From: Gammaproteobacteria bacterium
GTDB lineage: Bacteria > Pseudomonadota > Gammaproteobacteria > Steroidobacterales > PWYM01
Assembly (NCBI GenBank): GCA_003567475.1
Contig: PWZL01000032.1
Span: 1 to 43,978, forward strand
Direction: 5' to 3'
Length of the DNA stretch: 43,978 nucleotides
Position numbers and translations under genes: made by a program. Below the pieces are notes generated by a model that was not told the origin of the DNA, made no database searches, and saw only the letters and a list, made by a program, of their open reading frames with translations. Shown here piece by piece: positions 28,615 through 36,685 of this stretch (within the stretch, counting starts at the first letter, position 1; each line of letters opens with the position of its first letter).

Positions 28615-29567
28615 ACCCGCCGGTGCTGTTTTTTGCCGGCAAGGGCGGCGTGGGCAAGACCACCTGTGCGGCGCTGGCGGCGCTGGCATGCGCTCGGGCC
28701 GGCGAGCGTACCCTGCTGGTCTCGACCGACCCGGCGCACAACCTCGGCGACTTGTTCGGTCCCGGGGTCGGTGGCGTTGCCCGCGAGGTGGTCGCCCGGC
28801 TGGAGGTGCTGGAAATCGATCCAGCGACCGAGACCCGCCGCTACCTCGAGGAGGTCAAGGCCAATATGCGCCGCCTCGTCAGTTCGAACCTGCTGGAAGA
28901 GGCCGAGCGCCAGGTCGACCTTGCGGGGCGCGCGCCAGGTGCGGAGGAATCGGCCCTGCTCGAGCGCATGGTCGCGGTACTGCTGGACGAACGCCAACAC
29001 TATCAGCGCGTGATCTTCGACACGGCGCCCACCGGTCACACGCTGCGGCTGCTGACCATGCCCTCGCTGATGGGCGCGTGGGTGGACGGGTTGCTCCGCC
29101 GTCGTGGGGCACTGCGCGAAGCGCGGGCCGGTTGGATGGGCGGCGCCGAGGTGCCTGACGATCCGGTGTTCGAACTGCTGCACCGGCGTCGGCTGCGTCT
29201 CGAGCAGACGCGTGCCCTGCTGGCTGATTCGACCGTCACCGGGATTGTCTTCGTGCTGGTGCCGGAAGCGCTGCCCGTGGCCGAGACCCGACGCGGCATC
29301 GACGAGCTCGCGGATCATGGCCTGACAGCGGCGGGCCTGGTGGTCAATCGGGTGATGCCCGAGGCCACCAGTGACCCCTTCTACGCCGAGCGCAAACGAC
29401 GCGAGCGTGACTATCTCGCGCGGATCGACACGATGTTTGCCGAGCTCTCGCGGCTGCAACTGCCGCTGCTGGCCGGGGATGTGGACTCCGTGAGCGCGCT
29501 CGAGCAGCTGCTGCCCGTCTTCATCGAAGGGGCTGCTGAGGCGGCTGATCAGGCGTCTGCAAGGTAG
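28605..29567 (+). CDS. ArsA/Get3-like P-loop ATPase
   Basis: A 320-residue single-domain ATPase of the ArsA/Get3 (SIMIBI) class. The deviant Walker A GKGGVGKT (12-19) includes the signature lysine, and switch I is STDPAHNLGDLFG (40-52). DTAPTGHTLRLLTMP (about 139-153) is the switch II/hydrophobic-groove block. The arsenite-binding cysteines of ArsA and a Get3 CxxC are not seen, and no ars genes are nearby, so arsenic resistance is unlikely. The GTG start at 28605 lies inside the end of the CC-stop gene. Get3 relatives chaperone short hydrophobic tails; a role in maturing or delivering its neighbours is an inference. It ends convergent with, and overlapping by 19 bases, the Rieske gene. Confidence 0.88.
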   Translation: MLLDPPVLFFAGKGGVGKTTCAALAALACARAGERTLLVSTDPAHNLGDLFGPGVGGVAREVVARLEVLEIDPATETRRYLEEVKANMRRLVSSNLLEEAERQVDLAGRAPGAEESALLERMVAVLLDERQHYQRVIFDTAPTGHTLRLLTMPSLMGAWVDGLLRRRGALREARAGWMGGAEVPDDPVFELLHRRRLRLEQTRALLADSTVTGIVFVLVPEALPVAETRRGIDELADHGLTAAGLVVNRVMPEATSDPFYAERKRRERDYLARIDTMFAELSRLQLPLLAGDVDSVSALEQLLPVFIEGAAEAADQASAR

Positions 29568-30922
29568 CGATCCAGTGTGCGGTGGAAGTGACGGATGCGA
29601 CTCTCCTGGTAACTCGCGAGCTGCACCTTGCCGTTCGCCGAAGCGATCAGCCCCTCCTGCACCGCGGCCATGTTGCCCATGTCCTGGTCGATGACCGGCC
29701 CGAGGATGGGCAGTTCCGGTGCGCTGGCCCAGGGGGCGTCATCCTCCAGCCAGCGCAGGCGCGCCGGGGCGGGGCGGGGCGCGCCTGCGGGGACGGGCCG
29801 CAGGAACATCACCTCCATCACGCAGGCATTGACGTCACGGCCGTCCGGGCGCCAGCGGTAGACGATGTTCGGCGCCACGCCACCCCAGGGCGCGAAGTTG
29901 GGAAACACGTTGTACACCAGGGCATCGAGCAGTTCGGCATCCGAGACTTGCGAGTAGTCGTGCCCATCGGCGCGGCTGAGCGCGCGGCGATTGAGCTCAC
30001 CGACGAGCGTCCGGGCGTCGGCCTCCGGGAACGCCTGGCGCAGCGCGCTCAGCGCCTCCGGGTGGCCGTACATCGCCAGCATGTCGCGTGCGATGTCCCC
30101 TTCATTCGGCGGCGGGTGGCCGAGGTGTGGACTGGGGGCGGCGAAGGCGGCGAGGTTCCGGTTCACGTGTTCGCCATAGATGTCGTACTGGGCGTTGGCG
30201 TCGGCGATCACGCCGAGGATCTGCGGATGGGTGGCGATGACATGGAAGGATTCCATGAACGCCTCCTGTGCCACTTTCCAGTTGCAGCGGATACGCTTGG
30301 CGACATGCGCCGCCTTGTAGCGCTCCTCGAGACGCCAGACGCTGAAATGCGCGCGCAGTACCCCCAGATACGCGTCGAGGGGCGGGGCCGCCGGGTCCAT
30401 GTTGACGAACACGAAGCCGCCCCAGCTGGCCACCTGGGCCTCGGGCAGCGTGAGCGCATCGTCATCGAGATGGGTAAAGTCCCAGCGGCAGGGCAGCCGG
30501 GCGATCCTCCCGTCCAGATCCCAGGTGAAGCCATGGAAGCCGCAGCGGAACTGGCGGTAATGCCCACTGGTATCGCAGAGCTTGCGGCCCCGATGCAGGC
30601 ACACGTTGTGGTAGGCGCGGATGCGCTCGGGCGCGGTGCGGGTGACCAGCAGCGAACGCCCGACGATGTCGTAGACGTGCACATCACCGACCTCGGGAAT
30701 GTCTTCTTCACGACAGGCCATCTGCCAGACCCGCGGCCAGAGTCGCGCCACTTCGCGATCGAAGAAGGCCTGCGAGGTGTAGCGTGCGGCGTCCAGTGGA
30801 GCATCATCGAAGGTCGGCGGCGACTGCTCACGCAGGCAGGCCGGGACTTCGCGGCTGTCGCGGTCGAGATAGTCCTGGTAGCTCGGCCCGGGCGAGCCGC
30901 CGTGCCTGGGGCCGGCGCTCAC
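29549..30922 (-). CDS. Rieske non-heme iron oxygenase, alpha subunit (second of two)
   Basis: A 457-residue ring-hydroxylating-type oxygenase. The Rieske [2Fe-2S] ligands are Cys108 and His110 (NVCLHRG) and Cys127 and His130 (FRCGFHGFTWD). The mononuclear iron site is QEAFMESFHVIATH, with His227 and His232, and the acidic third ligand is probably in PVIDQDMGN. Substrates of this family range from aromatics to quaternary amines, and sequence by eye does not decide. No beta subunit, ferredoxin or reductase gene is seen in the window. It overlaps the upstream paralogue by four bases. The C-terminal LASYQESRIRHFHRTLDRYL echoes that paralogue's end, so the pair probably arose by duplication. Confidence 0.9.
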   Translation of the reverse strand: MSAGPRHGGSPGPSYQDYLDRDSREVPACLREQSPPTFDDAPLDAARYTSQAFFDREVARLWPRVWQMACREEDIPEVGDVHVYDIVGRSLLVTRTAPERIRAYHNVCLHRGRKLCDTSGHYRQFRCGFHGFTWDLDGRIARLPCRWDFTHLDDDALTLPEAQVASWGGFVFVNMDPAAPPLDAYLGVLRAHFSVWRLEERYKAAHVAKRIRCNWKVAQEAFMESFHVIATHPQILGVIADANAQYDIYGEHVNRNLAAFAAPSPHLGHPPPNEGDIARDMLAMYGHPEALSALRQAFPEADARTLVGELNRRALSRADGHDYSQVSDAELLDALVYNVFPNFAPWGGVAPNIVYRWRPDGRDVNACVMEVMFLRPVPAGAPRPAPARLRWLEDDAPWASAPELPILGPVIDQDMGNMAAVQEGLIASANGKVQLASYQESRIRHFHRTLDRYLADA

Positions 30923-32127
30923 GCCGCGCTCACCCAGTCACCCAGCATCGGGTGGACCCGCAGCGGCGCCGGGATGTTCTCGGGCCCGATCCGCCGGTCG
31001 AGCGTCTCGTGCCAGTGGTAGATCCGTCGCTCCTGGTAGGAGAGCACCATGCCCTGGAAGCCGCCCGAGTCGACCGACTCCTGGATCTGCGGGGCGAACT
31101 GCGTGTCCTCCTCCAGGATGCGGACGAAGTTCGAGATGCGGGTGGGCCAGAGCTCGTGGCCGTGCGCGCCTTCGGGCGCGAACCAGTGCACATCGACGAT
31201 CATGTCGCGGGGGCCATTCGGCCAGAACGTCAGGAAGGGGATGCCCGTGGCGGAAATCGGCGTGATCAGGTTGGGATACAGGTTATAGCTGGCGTTCTGC
31301 TCGGCGAAGATCCGTGGTGCGGTCTCGATCGCAGGCATGCCGACGGCACCCGGGTCCTCCCAGTCCTCGCGCCGGTGCGGGGTGACCATGAGCGAGTTGC
31401 CGTTGTCCCAGAGCTGATGGAAGGTCCCGCGCGACTCGAGAAACCGATCCACCGTCTGCGGATGAATCGACTTCAGGTGATAGGTCTCGAGGAATGCGTC
31501 GAGCAGGATCTTGACGTTACAGGCAACCTCGAAGCTTGCGCTGTGCACATGGCGGATGCGGTCGAGCTGCATCTCGGCCAGGTGGTCGGGAATCGGCGCC
31601 AGCGCCTCGGCAAGCGGCGGTGCCCCGGGGTCTTCATTGATGAACACCCAGTGACCGAGTTGTTCGCAGCGCACTTCCGAGAGTCCCAGGCAGCGCATGT
31701 CCATGCCGGGGAAATCGCGTTTCTCGCGCACAGCGGTGAGCTTGCCCTCGAGCGTGTAGGTCCAGCCATGGTAGCGGCAGAAGAAGCCGCGGGTCTGGCC
31801 CTGGTGATCCGCGACCAGTGGTGCACCGCGGTGTCGGCAGGTGTTGTAGAACGCGCGGATGCGGTCATCGCGGCCGCGCACGATGATGATCGGCGAGCCG
31901 GTTCGCCGCCACAGGCGATAGCTGCCTGGCTGCGGCAACTCATCGGCATGCAGGGCATACAGCCAGGAGGTCTTCCACAGGAAACGGTCCTCCAGCGCCA
32001 GGAAGGCCGGGTCGGTGTAGCGGGCGCCGGGGATCATTGGCAGGGCAGGGAAGCCCGGTGGGGGCGTGTCTCTGGTGGCCTCCGCGGCCATCCCCTCGAA
32101 CAGGGCCTGCTCGGTTGCCTGGTGCAT
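30919..32127 (-). CDS. Rieske non-heme iron oxygenase, alpha subunit (first of two)
   Basis: A 402-residue oxygenase. The Rieske ligands are Cys97, His99 (NTCRHRGAP) and Cys117, His120 (FFCRYHGWTY). The catalytic iron block LLDAFLETYHLKSIH supplies His217 and His222, and Asp210/Glu214 may link the two centres between subunits. ATG 32127 is chosen because GGAG stands five bases ahead; the frame opens at a TTG seven codons earlier (32148). The upstream divergent region with rhlE is 288 bases. With its overlapping paralogue it may form a hetero-oligomer or act on successive steps. The electron-transfer partner must be elsewhere. The substrate is not readable. Confidence 0.9.
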   Translation of the reverse strand: MHQATEQALFEGMAAEATRDTPPPGFPALPMIPGARYTDPAFLALEDRFLWKTSWLYALHADELPQPGSYRLWRRTGSPIIIVRGRDDRIRAFYNTCRHRGAPLVADHQGQTRGFFCRYHGWTYTLEGKLTAVREKRDFPGMDMRCLGLSEVRCEQLGHWVFINEDPGAPPLAEALAPIPDHLAEMQLDRIRHVHSASFEVACNVKILLDAFLETYHLKSIHPQTVDRFLESRGTFHQLWDNGNSLMVTPHRREDWEDPGAVGMPAIETAPRIFAEQNASYNLYPNLITPISATGIPFLTFWPNGPRDMIVDVHWFAPEGAHGHELWPTRISNFVRILEEDTQFAPQIQESVDSGGFQGMVLSYQERRIYHWHETLDRRIGPENIPAPLRVHPMLGDWVSAA

Positions 32128-32277
32128 CCTGTCTCCCCCCACCGTCAAACTTGCCTGAAATAGACAGCTCTGATTGTTTTTTTAGCAGCAGGCGCGCGGA
32201 CCAGGCATTCGTAGTTTCCACAGCAGTGAAGAAATCACGTGCAAATGGTGAAGTGCTCTGTTACCGTGCAGGTCATA

Positions 32278-32304
32278 GAAACCGAGCCTCCGGTCGCCGG
32301 TTTC
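32278..32304 (+). promoter_or_regulatory. Hairpin in rhlE leader region
   Basis: GAAACCG (32278-32284) pairs with CGGTTTC (32298-32304) across a 13-base loop and is followed by a pyrimidine run TCTCTCTC. It could be an attenuator-like structure or simply leader secondary structure. It lies in the 288-base divergent region 32128-32415, in which no convincing sigma-70 promoter was found on either strand. Confidence 0.35.
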
Positions 32305-32382
32305 TCTCTCGCGGTCGATCTGTCCCGGTTAGCCTCGAAGTGAACTGTCACCCAAGAGCCTAGACCGGCCCCGCGCGAAAGC

Positions 32383-32403
32383 CCTGGGTAGGCCGCCCAG
32401 GAG
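32383..32403 (+). promoter_or_regulatory. Hairpin overlapping the rhlE ribosome binding site
   Basis: CCTGGG (32383-32388) pairs perfectly with CCCAGG (32396-32401) across TAGGCCG. The second arm includes the first bases of the only purine-rich site, AGGAG (32399-32403), which is 12 bases from ATG 32416, longer than usual. Sequestering the site would make translation sensitive to RNA unwinding. Confidence 0.5.
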
Positions 32404-32415
32404 CAACCTCAAAAC

Positions 32416-33732
32416 ATGTCTTTCGAATCCCTCGGCCTTCAGGCCGAAGTGCTGCGTGCCGTGGCCGATGCCGGCTACGACCAGCCTACCCCTGTGCAAC
32501 GCCTGGCCATTCCTCCGATCCTTGCGGGTCGCGATATGCTGGCCGGCGCACAGACCGGTACCGGCAAGACGGCCGGGTTTACGTTGCCGTTGTTGCAACG
32601 TTTAGCCGCCAAGCGCCCTGCAGGCGGCCGTCCGGTCCGGGCGCTGGTGCTGACGCCGACGCGCGAACTCGCCGCCCAGGTGCAGGACAGCGTAGTCACC
32701 TACGGCCGTCACCTCTCGCTGAAATCGCTGGCGCTGTTCGGTGGGGTGTCGATCAATCCACAGATCACCGCGTTGCGACGCGGTGTCGATATCCTCGTGG
32801 CGACTCCCGGCAGGCTGCTCGATCACGCCCAGCAGGGCTCGGTCGATCTCTCGCGGGTCGAGATCCTGGTGCTGGACGAAGCCGACCGCATGCTCGACAT
32901 GGGGTTTATTCGCGATATCCGCCGGGTCTTGAAGCTCTTGCCCGCCAAGCGGCAGAACCTGCTGTTTTCGGCGACGTTCTCGGCCGAGATTCGCGGGCTG
33001 GCCGATGGCCTGTTGGAGAATCCGGAACGCATCGACGTGGCGCCGCGAAACACCACGGCCGAGCTGATCGACCAGAAGGTCCATCCCGTCGACCGTGCCC
33101 GCAAGCGCGAATTGCTCTCGTGGCTGATCGGTGGCCAGGACTGGCGCCAGGTGCTGGTGTTCACCCGCACCAAGCACGGCGCGAATCGTCTCGCCGAGCA
33201 GCTCGAACGTGACGGCCTGAGTGCCGCCGCCATTCACGGCAACAAGAGCCAGGGCGCCCGCACCCGCGCACTGGCTGAATTCAAGGCGGGCAAAGTGCGC
33301 GTGCTGGTCGCCACCGATATCGCCGCGCGGGGCCTGGACATTGACCAACTGCCGCATGTGGTCAACTACGAGCTGCCGCATGTGGCTGAAGACTACGTGC
33401 ACCGCATCGGACGCACCGGTCGCGCCGGCCGAGAGGGCCAGGCGATCTCGCTGGTCTGTGTCGACGAACTTGATCTGCTGCGCGGCATCGAGAAACTGCT
33501 TGGCCGCAAGCTGCCCAGTGAAACGCTGCCCGGCTTCGAGCCCGATCCACGCGTGCGCGCGGAGCCGATCGAGAACGGTCGACGTGGGCGTGGCGGGAGC
33601 AAGCCGCCGCGCGGCGGGTCGAACGCGCCGCGAGCTGCGAGTGCGCGGCCGCGGGCCGGCGACTCGACCCGTCCGGGTCACCGAGGGGGACAGAGCTCGC
33701 GCAGTCGTCGTCGCGCGGGGGCTCGGGCCTGA
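32416..33732 (+). CDS. rhlE: DEAD-box RNA helicase RhlE
   Basis: A 438-residue ATP-dependent RNA helicase for ribosome assembly and RNA decay. Its opening [20 protein letters not shown] is nearly that of E. coli RhlE. Q motif PTPVQRLAI, Walker [13 protein letters not shown] box [41 protein letters not shown], and [10 protein letters not shown] are all present. RhlE-specific text includes [20 protein letters not shown] and [13 protein letters not shown]. The C-terminal 60 residues are a basic Gly/Arg/Pro tail, likely RNA-binding. An RRM protein gene follows 105 bases downstream, suggesting a shared role in cold or RNA stress. Confidence 0.95.
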   Translation: MSFESLGLQAEVLRAVADAGYDQPTPVQRLAIPPILAGRDMLAGAQTGTGKTAGFTLPLLQRLAAKRPAGGRPVRALVLTPTRELAAQVQDSVVTYGRHLSLKSLALFGGVSINPQITALRRGVDILVATPGRLLDHAQQGSVDLSRVEILVLDEADRMLDMGFIRDIRRVLKLLPAKRQNLLFSATFSAEIRGLADGLLENPERIDVAPRNTTAELIDQKVHPVDRARKRELLSWLIGGQDWRQVLVFTRTKHGANRLAEQLERDGLSAAAIHGNKSQGARTRALAEFKAGKVRVLVATDIAARGLDIDQLPHVVNYELPHVAEDYVHRIGRTGRAGREGQAISLVCVDELDLLRGIEKLLGRKLPSETLPGFEPDPRVRAEPIENGRRGRGGSKPPRGGSNAPRAASARPRAGDSTRPGHRGGQSSRSRRRAGARA

Positions 33733-33761
33733 CAGTTACGTATTTGCCGTCACCGGCATCT

Positions 33762-33799
33762 CATCGGCAGGCCGCGCGTGGTCTGGCAGCCTGCCGATG
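33762..33799 (+). promoter_or_regulatory. Strong hairpin between rhlE and the RRM gene
   Basis: CATCGGCAGG (33762-33771) and CCTGCCGATG (33790-33799) form a perfect 10-bp stem with an 18-base loop. No T-run follows, so rather than an intrinsic terminator it may be a processing or stabilising element in a joint mRNA, or part of a thermosensitive leader for the RRM gene 38 bases on. Confidence 0.5.
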
Positions 33800-33837
33800 C
33801 TCTCACGATCAGACCGCTTTCCATGATGAGTGAATGT

Positions 33838-34125
33838 ATGAATATCTATGTAGGAAACCTGGCTTACTCCACGACCGAGGACGATCTGCGCGACGCCTTT
33901 GCCCAATACGGCGCGGTGCGCAGTGCCAACGTCATCACCGACAAGTTCTCGGGTCAGTCCAAGGGCTTCGGTTTCGTCGAGATGAACGACAACAGCGAAG
34001 CCGACGCCGCCATCAAGGCGTTGAACGGACAGGCGCTGAATGGTCGCAACATCAAGGTCAACGAGGCGAAGCCGCGCGAGTCGCGGCCGCCGCGCGGCAA
34101 CGGCGGTGGTGGCGGTCGCTGGTAA
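33838..34125 (+). CDS. RRM-domain glycine-rich RNA-binding protein
   Basis: A 95-residue single RRM protein. RNP2 is NIYVGNL at the N-terminus and RNP1 is SKGFGFVEM, with the spacing of cyanobacterial/proteobacterial Rbp cold-inducible proteins. The domain ends near residue 80 (NGRNIKVNEAKPR), followed by a short Arg/Gly tail (NGGGGGRW). ATG 33838 is chosen because family members begin MNIYVGN; in-frame ATGs at 33823 and 33826 would add a few residues. It is followed by a clear terminator. Neighbouring rhlE suggests joint work on RNA structure. Confidence 0.92.
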   Translation: MNIYVGNLAYSTTEDDLRDAFAQYGAVRSANVITDKFSGQSKGFGFVEMNDNSEADAAIKALNGQALNGRNIKVNEAKPRESRPPRGNGGGGGRW

Positions 34126-34143
34126 GCGACGGCCATCGCTGTC

Positions 34144-34165
34144 CCGGCCTGCTTCGACAGGCCGG
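34144..34165 (+). other. First of two hairpins after the RRM gene
   Basis: CCGGCCTG (34144-34151) and CAGGCCGG (34158-34165) make a perfect 8-bp stem with six-base loop CTTCGA. It stands five bases before the intrinsic terminator and may reinforce it or protect the mRNA 3' end. Confidence 0.6.
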
Positions 34166-34170
34166 ACCGG

Positions 34171-34196
34171 AAAGGGCTCCTTCGGGGGCCCTTTTT
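34171..34196 (+). terminator. Rho-independent terminator of the RRM gene
   Basis: AAAGGGCTCC-TTCG-GGGGCCCTTT followed by further Ts: a GC-rich stem with a stable tetraloop and a T-tract, 46 bases after the stop. This is the clearest intrinsic terminator in the window. Confidence 0.88.
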
Positions 34197-34248
34197 GCTG
34201 AGCGGGCTCCCCGTTAGACTTTCACGTTTACTGCTGCTGGAGTGAGTG

Positions 34249-35913
34249 ATGTCGGCCACCCCTGATACCGCCTCCGCGCGTCGGCCGGAGGCCACCGGCC
34301 ACGCGCCGTTCGTCACCGATAGCGAAGTTCTGGTGGAGCGGCTACGCCGCCTGCTCGGAGACGAGGCCGTTGCTACAGATATCGAGCAGCGACAGGCCAG
34401 TTCGGCAGACGTCTACGGACGCGGTGCCACCTGCGCGGCGGTGATCCGCTGCGGGGATGCCGGGAAACTCGCCGAGGCGGTGCGGCTGGTCGCCGACAGC
34501 GGGTGTCACGTGATCCCGCGTGGTGCGGGACTCTCGTATACCGGGGGCTACCTGCCCGTGGCCGAACACAGCGTGATCGTCGATCTGACGTCGATGAATC
34601 GTATTCTCGACATCAGCCCAGAGGATATGACGCTGACCGCCGAGGCGGGTGTCACCTGGGCGCAGATTCATCGAGCGCTGCAGCCGCTCGGGCTCAGGCT
34701 GCCGTTTTTCGGCACGTTTTCGGGGGCCCGGGCGACCGTTGGCGGTGGCTTGTCCAACGGGGCCCTGTTCTTCGGCACGGCGCGTTACGGGACCGCTGCA
34801 GACGCGGTGCTGGGGCTGGAAGTGCTGCTGGCCGATGGCACCCGACTGCGCACCGGGCAAGCGGGTTTCCGCCAGGCCAGCAAGGGGTTCTACCGCACCT
34901 GCGGTCCCGATCTGACGGGGCTGTTTCTGCACGATGCCGGGGCGCTGGGCATCAAGCTGCAGGCGACGTTTCGGCTGATCGAAGCGCCAGCAGCCACCGG
35001 CTTCGCGTCCTTCGCGTTTACCGACCGGGGGGCGGCCGCCCGCGCGCTGTCCGCGGTGGCCCGCGCCGGGCTGGCCGAGGACGCCTATGTGTTCGATCCG
35101 CAGACCACCGCGCGAAACATGGCGGGCACGTCCACCCGCCAGGCGCTTGCCACGCTGTGGGCGGTGGCCCGCGGTCAGCCGGGCGGTGGCCAGGCTGGGC
35201 GGCTGAGCGCCCTCGGCGCGGCGCTGCGCATGGCAGCGGTGGGTCGTCGGGCGGTGCCGGCCGGGGCCTGGTCGCTGCATCTGGTCTGCGCTGGCGCAAG
35301 CTCCTCCGCATTGCGCGCCGACCTGGCGCGGTGCCGCCGGCTGGCCCGCGCCGAGGGCGGACGCGAAATCGCCGATTCCGTGCCCCGCGCCGTCCGCGCT
35401 TCGCTGTTTCCGAACCTCAACGCGATTCTGGGTCCCAACGGTGAGCGCTGGGCCGCCACCAACGCCAAGGTGGCGCACAGCGATGCCGCGGCGATGCTGG
35501 CCGCCGTCGACAAGACGCTCGAGCCCTGGCAGGCGCGCATGGCCGAGCATGGCATTACCACCAGCCTGGTGCTGATCGCGATCGCCAACCATGCGTTCAG
35601 TGTCGAGCCGGTGCTGCACTGGCGCGACGAATGGCTCCCCATCCATAGACAGACCGCGGAGCCGGATCATCTCGCACAGCTTGCGCCGCCCACCGCCGAC
35701 CCGGTGGCCCGGGCGCTGGTGGATGAGCTTCGGGCTGCCCTGGTCGAGCTGTTCGCACACCACGGGGCGGCATCAAACCAGCTCGGGAAGCTCTATCCGT
35801 ATGTGGATGCGCTCGAGCCGGCCACGGCCGACCTGGTGACCGGTCTCAAGCAGCTGGTCGATCCTGGCGGTGCGATGAACCCCGGGGTGTTGGGTCTGCC
35901 GCCTCGGCGTTGA
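34249..35913 (+). CDS. FAD-linked oxidase (glycolate/D-lactate oxidase type)
   Basis: A 554-residue flavoprotein of the PCMH/VAO family. The FAD-binding N-terminal domain shows VIPRGAGLSYTGGYLPV (pyrophosphate loop), SVIVDLTSMNRIL, LTAEAGVTWAQIHRAL, and GTFSGARATVGGGLSNGALF. The C-terminal half is the FAD-oxidase C domain, ending QLGKLYPYVDALEPATADLV then VDPGGAMNPGVLGL. No Fe-S ferredoxin domain or signal peptide is present, so electrons go to a quinone or soluble acceptor. The substrate, probably a 2-hydroxy acid or long-chain alcohol, cannot be fixed. ATG 34249 has GGAG six bases ahead; GTG 34246 directly before it is also in frame. Own promoter not evident; it follows the RRM terminator. 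Confidence 0.85.
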   Translation: MSATPDTASARRPEATGHAPFVTDSEVLVERLRRLLGDEAVATDIEQRQASSADVYGRGATCAAVIRCGDAGKLAEAVRLVADSGCHVIPRGAGLSYTGGYLPVAEHSVIVDLTSMNRILDISPEDMTLTAEAGVTWAQIHRALQPLGLRLPFFGTFSGARATVGGGLSNGALFFGTARYGTAADAVLGLEVLLADGTRLRTGQAGFRQASKGFYRTCGPDLTGLFLHDAGALGIKLQATFRLIEAPAATGFASFAFTDRGAAARALSAVARAGLAEDAYVFDPQTTARNMAGTSTRQALATLWAVARGQPGGGQAGRLSALGAALRMAAVGRRAVPAGAWSLHLVCAGASSSALRADLARCRRLARAEGGREIADSVPRAVRASLFPNLNAILGPNGERWAATNAKVAHSDAAAMLAAVDKTLEPWQARMAEHGITTSLVLIAIANHAFSVEPVLHWRDEWLPIHRQTAEPDHLAQLAPPTADPVARALVDELRAALVELFAHHGAASNQLGKLYPYVDALEPATADLVTGLKQLVDPGGAMNPGVLGLPPRR

Positions 35914-35949
35914 GCGGCGCCTGCCGCCGAAGGGACGCTGCCGCAGCGC

Positions 35950-36525
35950 TCAGCGCGACAGGGCCTCGTCGATGGCGGCCTGCAGCGCAGGATCATCGGG
36001 CGTCGTTCGCGAGCCGAATTCAGCCACCAGCCGGCCCTGCCGATCCACGACGTACTTGTGGAAGTTCCAACGCGGCGGACTGGCGCCCTGGCGCTGGAGC
36101 TCCGCGAACACCGGGTTGACGGCGCCGCGCGCCACCGGGCTGGGCGCAAGCATGGGAAAGCTCACGCCGTAGTTGATGTAGCAGACCTCGGCGGTGACGG
36201 CCTCGTCGTCGTCTTCCTGGCGGAAGTCGTTCGATGGAAACCCCAGAACGACCAGGTCGTCATCGCGACGCGTCTGCCACAGGGACTCCAGCCCAGCGAA
36301 CTGGCCGGTAAATCCGCAGTAGCTTGCAGTATTCATCACGACCAGTGCCCGTCCCGAGTAGTCACAGAGCGAGAGCTGCTCGCTGGAATGAAGTCGTGGC
36401 AAGCTATGGGCGAGTATCGCCGGACAGGCATCATCGCCACCCTCAGGCGCCGCGTGTGCTGCTCCCGGCGAGGCGAGCAGGGCCAGCGCGAGTCCCTGCG
36501 CCAGCAGTCCTTTCAGTGCGGTCAT
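35950..36525 (-). CDS. Periplasmic glutathione-peroxidase-family protein
   Basis: A 191-residue thiol peroxidase with a Sec signal peptide (LLAQGLALALLASPGAAHA, cleavage about residue 25). The peroxidatic Cys70 is in NTASYCGFTGQF, the LVVLGFPSNDFRQE block follows, and the Trp/Asn partners are in RWNFHKYVVD. The Sec codon of animal enzymes is a normal TGC here. A cysteine also appears in DDDEAVTAEVCYINYGVSF, in the region where thioredoxin-dependent members carry the resolving Cys. ATG 36525 has GGAG nine bases ahead. It is convergent with the FAD oxidase gene (36 bases). It would reduce peroxides in the envelope; the reductant there is unclear. Confidence 0.85.
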   Translation of the reverse strand: MTALKGLLAQGLALALLASPGAAHAAPEGGDDACPAILAHSLPRLHSSEQLSLCDYSGRALVVMNTASYCGFTGQFAGLESLWQTRRDDDLVVLGFPSNDFRQEDDDEAVTAEVCYINYGVSFPMLAPSPVARGAVNPVFAELQRQGASPPRWNFHKYVVDRQGRLVAEFGSRTTPDDPALQAAIDEALSR

Positions 36526-36609
36526 TGGGGCAGTCTCCGTTCCGCCTGGGTGAGGCTCACCCGGGCAGTTTAACGCAGCGGTTGCCCGAAGCGCGCTTGC
36601 GTGCCAATC

Positions 36610-36685
36610 GGCCTGGAGCGGGCTCGAACCAGGCCCATTGATCACGCCCGTTGGTCAGGCCTGTGGACCAGACCCCGCACGGGTC
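36610..36685. repeat. Paired inverted repeats downstream of the DsrE-like gene
   Basis: GGCCTGG (36610-36616) pairs with CCAGGCC (36629-36635), and GACCC (36671-36675) with GGGTC (36681-36685). The last arm overlaps the stop codon of the minus-strand DsrE-like gene. The layout, with GGGTC/GACCC at a stop codon and a nearby hairpin, recalls the element at the clpB 3' end, but similarity is weak. It may be an exonuclease block or terminator for the gene on the minus strand; no T-run is present. Confidence 0.35.

Noticed and set aside
28605-29567. Arsenic resistance ATPase ArsA
   Set aside because: Only one ATPase domain, no arsenite-binding cysteines and no arsB, arsC, arsD or arsR nearby.
29582-32163. 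Two long plus-strand frames over the Rieske genes
   Set aside because: Both Rieske proteins have intact metal ligands and overlapping starts on the minus strand; the plus frames are Arg/Gly/Val-rich shadows.
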